7,785 bases of DNA from an uncultured Mollicutes bacterium (lineage in GTDB: Bacteria > Bacillota_I > Bacilli_A > MAG-NZ): the NCBI GenBank assembly GCA_913064935.1, contig CAJYBF010000041.1, positions 1-7,785 on the forward strand, given 5' to 3'. Of this stretch, positions 6,207 to 7,785 are shown one piece after another. Both the position numbers and the translations under genes were made by a program. Under the pieces are notes generated by a model. That model searched no databases. It worked only from the letters and a program-made list of their open reading frames with translations, and was not told the origin of the DNA. Position 1 is the stretch's first letter. Every line of letters starts with the position of its first letter.

Positions 6207-7785
6207 CTATAAATTTAGAAATCTTTTAAGTACTTCTAAATTCTTCACGCCTATTTTTGACTTAATCACTTTTTTTATCCTTATAATCTGGCCATCAATC
6301 CTAGTTATCGTTCCATCTCTTTCAACTGTTGAAAGAAGCGGAAGAACTGCTGTAGCCCCTTCAAACGATTTTTCATTAAACATATTCATAACAATTAGAT
6401 TATCAAGTTCTCCCAAAGCAATTGATAGTTCTTTCGGGATATCTACTCCAACTAGAATCAAAGTCTCTATATTTCTGTTTTTTATATTTAAAAGAATATC
6501 CGAACTACTCATAAAATTGGAATCTAATAACCCCTTAGTATTTAGTTCTTGTTTGTAGACAGAATCAGAAATTATTAAATCAATTTTTTCTTTGGAAGAT
6601 AACTCTTCTAAATCAATTGAGTCAAAATCATCTATTTTAGTCATTCCAACATACGTAGTATTCAGTGTTTTTGCAAACTGTTTAAAGTCTTCTAAATCTT
6701 CATTAGTTAAAGAAGCTGATAGAATAAACCCTACTTTTTCCAAACTTGAACAAGCAAACTGTTTTCTTACTATTGGTTCAGTAACTCTTTCAATATTGTT
6801 TAGATATTCGAACTCAAACTTACCTTTAACACATAGAACTCCAACATCATTATTAGGAGTTACCCTATATATTTGATTTCCTTTAGTGTGATATGTAACT
6901 TCGCATCCTAAACTACAGTGAGTACAAACTGAGTTTGTTTTTTCTAGTTCAAGTGGTATTTCCTTTGAAGCAATTAATTTTTCCTTCAATGCTCCTGTAG
7001 GACAAACATCTATACAAGCACCACATGATACGCAACTCGTATCAGATAAAGCTTTGCATGACTCTGGAACGATAGTTGATTCATATCCTCTATCAATAAT
7101 ACCAAGAGCTGTCGCTCCTATAACTTCATCACAAATTCTTACACATTGAGCACATAAAATACATTTATCTACATCTCTTTGAATAAACGGATGATCATCA
7201 ACTTTTACTCTGTTTTCTTTATCGCTTTGATGCTTAGTTGTGTCAGTTTTATATTCCTTAATATTATTTAGTAAATCACATTCGAAAACATCTTTACATC
7301 CACATTCTAAACACCTATTTGCTTCACATGTCGCTTCATCTTCAGTGTAATTAAACATCACACTCTCAAAATTAGTTTTTCTTTTCTCAGAATCAACGAT
7401 TTCATTAAGAACTCTTTCCTCTGAATCTACATTTGGATAATCATTGATTGTCATATCACTTCTTTGAACTAATCTTTGCTCACTATGTGGAGTTAGATCA
7501 TCATTCATATAACTATCCATTACATTAGCAGCAAATTTCCCTGCAGCAACAGCATCGATTGCATCTTTTGGACCAGTAACAGAATCGCCACCAGAGAAAA
7601 CACCCTCTAGATTTGTTTGGTATGTCGTTTCATCAACAACTATTGTTCCCCAGTCGGTTGTATTAAGCCCTTCAATATTTCCAAGAGTAACTCTTTGTCC
7701 AATTGCAGTAATCATAGAACCAGTTATGATCATTGTTGTTTCACCTCCTATCGGCAAAGGTCGTCTTCTTTCACTGGAATCAGTT
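6207..7785 (-). CDS. GltD-like / ferredoxin / NuoG-like fusion oxidoreductase, 3' part (5' end outside the window)
   Basis: The frame is open to the right edge and ends at a TAG. The residues before the first TTG (7757) include SSERRRPLPI, which fits the interior of the GltD family, so the N-terminus is cut off by the window. Numbering from that TTG: the end of a GltD-type FAD/NAD(P)H domain with AIGQ (18-21) and GVFSGGDSVTGPKDA (52-66); a Fe-S segment with Cys144, 149, 152, 154 and 160 (RCLECGCKDVFECDL); two ferredoxin-type 4Fe-4S motifs (Cys199/202/205/209 and 242/245/248/252); and a CxxCxxxC-23-C site (Cys278, 281, 285, 309) as in NuoG and molybdopterin oxidoreductases. The last 200 residues resemble a much shortened NuoG tail (ATAVLPLLSTVERDGT), with no visible catalytic Cys/Sec motif of formate dehydrogenase. 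It probably moves electrons between NAD(P)H, flavin and Fe-S partners as part of a soluble complex. The partner (hydrogenase, formate dehydrogenase or ferredoxin) cannot be told. The family type is fairly sure, the exact role is not. Confidence 0.85.
   Translation of the reverse strand, partial: TDSSERRRPLPIGGETTMIITGSMITAIGQRVTLGNIEGLNTTDWGTIVVDETTYQTNLEGVFSGGDSVTGPKDAIDAVAAGKFAANVMDSYMNDDLTPHSEQRLVQRSDMTINDYPNVDSEERVLNEIVDSEKRKTNFESVMFNYTEDEATCEANRCLECGCKDVFECDLLNNIKEYKTDTTKHQSDKENRVKVDDHPFIQRDVDKCILCAQCVRICDEVIGATALGIIDRGYESTIVPESCKALSDTSCVSCGACIDVCPTGALKEKLIASKEIPLELEKTNSVCTHCSLGCEVTYHTKGNQIYRVTPNNDVGVLCVKGKFEFEYLNNIERVTEPIVRKQFACSSLEKVGFILSASLTNEDLEDFKQFAKTLNTTYVGMTKIDDFDSIDLEELSSKEKIDLIISDSVYKQELNTKGLLDSNFMSSSDILLNIKNRNIETLILVGVDIPKELSIALGELDNLIVMNMFNEKSFEGATAVLPLLSTVERDGTITRIDGQIIRIKKVIKSKIGVKNLEVLKRFLNL
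7731..7749 (-). promoter_or_regulatory. Strong internal Shine-Dalgarno with ATG inside the fusion oxidoreductase
   Basis: Within the coding frame the minus strand reads AGGAGGTG (7742-7749), then 8 bases, then an in-frame ATG (7731-7733). It looks like a textbook translation start, yet the frame upstream is open and encodes family-like sequence. It is therefore either coincidence (the codons give Ile-Gly-Gly-Glu) or an internal start for a shorter Fe-S product. A gene caller could wrongly begin the gene here. Confidence 0.35.

Noticed and set aside
6199..6876. Plus-strand ORFs opposite the fusion oxidoreductase, and similar ones opposite fhs and the FAD gene
   Set aside because: They lie antisense to well-supported genes, have no ribosome sites or recognisable motifs, and read as reverse-complement shadows.
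6207..7785. Catalytic formate dehydrogenase
   Set aside because: The Fe-S site is present, but the tail is too short and lacks a recognisable Cys/Sec active-site motif and most of the molybdopterin-binding part.

Overview
The window is an AT-rich piece of a bacterial chromosome. All five genes lie on the minus strand, so transcription runs from the right edge to the left. Codon use (TGG for Trp, TGA not used inside the other reading frames), strong AAGGAGG-type ribosome sites and the protein types point to an anaerobic low-GC Firmicute or a relative near the Mollicutes or Erysipelotrichia branch that uses the standard code. This assignment is inference from gene content, not a database match.

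In transcription order: (1) 7785-6207 is the 3' part of a large redox gene. It carries the end of a GltD-like FAD/NAD(P) domain, a cysteine-rich Fe-S domain, two ferredoxin-type 4Fe-4S motifs and a shortened NuoG/formate-dehydrogenase-like C-terminus. Its frame is still open at the right edge, so the true start is outside the window. (2) 6042-4648 is an FAD-dependent dehydrogenase of the uncharacterised COG2509 type with its own good promoter. It is broken by a single in-frame TGA at 4927-4929; the frame continues unchanged on both sides. A terminator hairpin follows. (3) 4541-3264 is purA (adenylosuccinate synthetase), and (4) 3228-1564 is fhs (formate-tetrahydrofolate ligase), 35 bases further on. 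These two look like one transcription unit ending in a hairpin/U-tract terminator. (5) 1434-94 is a membrane-anchored extracytoplasmic transglutaminase-like protein with its own extended -10 promoter and a downstream hairpin that may terminate in both directions.

Functionally, fhs and purA share one-carbon/purine metabolism: Fhs charges formate onto tetrahydrofolate, the source of formyl groups for purine rings, and PurA commits IMP to AMP. The two redox genes upstream fit an anaerobic flavin/iron-sulfur economy. I see no direct proof that they act with fhs, although formate is a possible link. No RNA genes, CRISPR arrays, insertion sequences or defence systems are visible. The points most worth a second look are the in-frame TGA in the FAD gene and the compressed NuoG-like tail fused to a GltD-like module.
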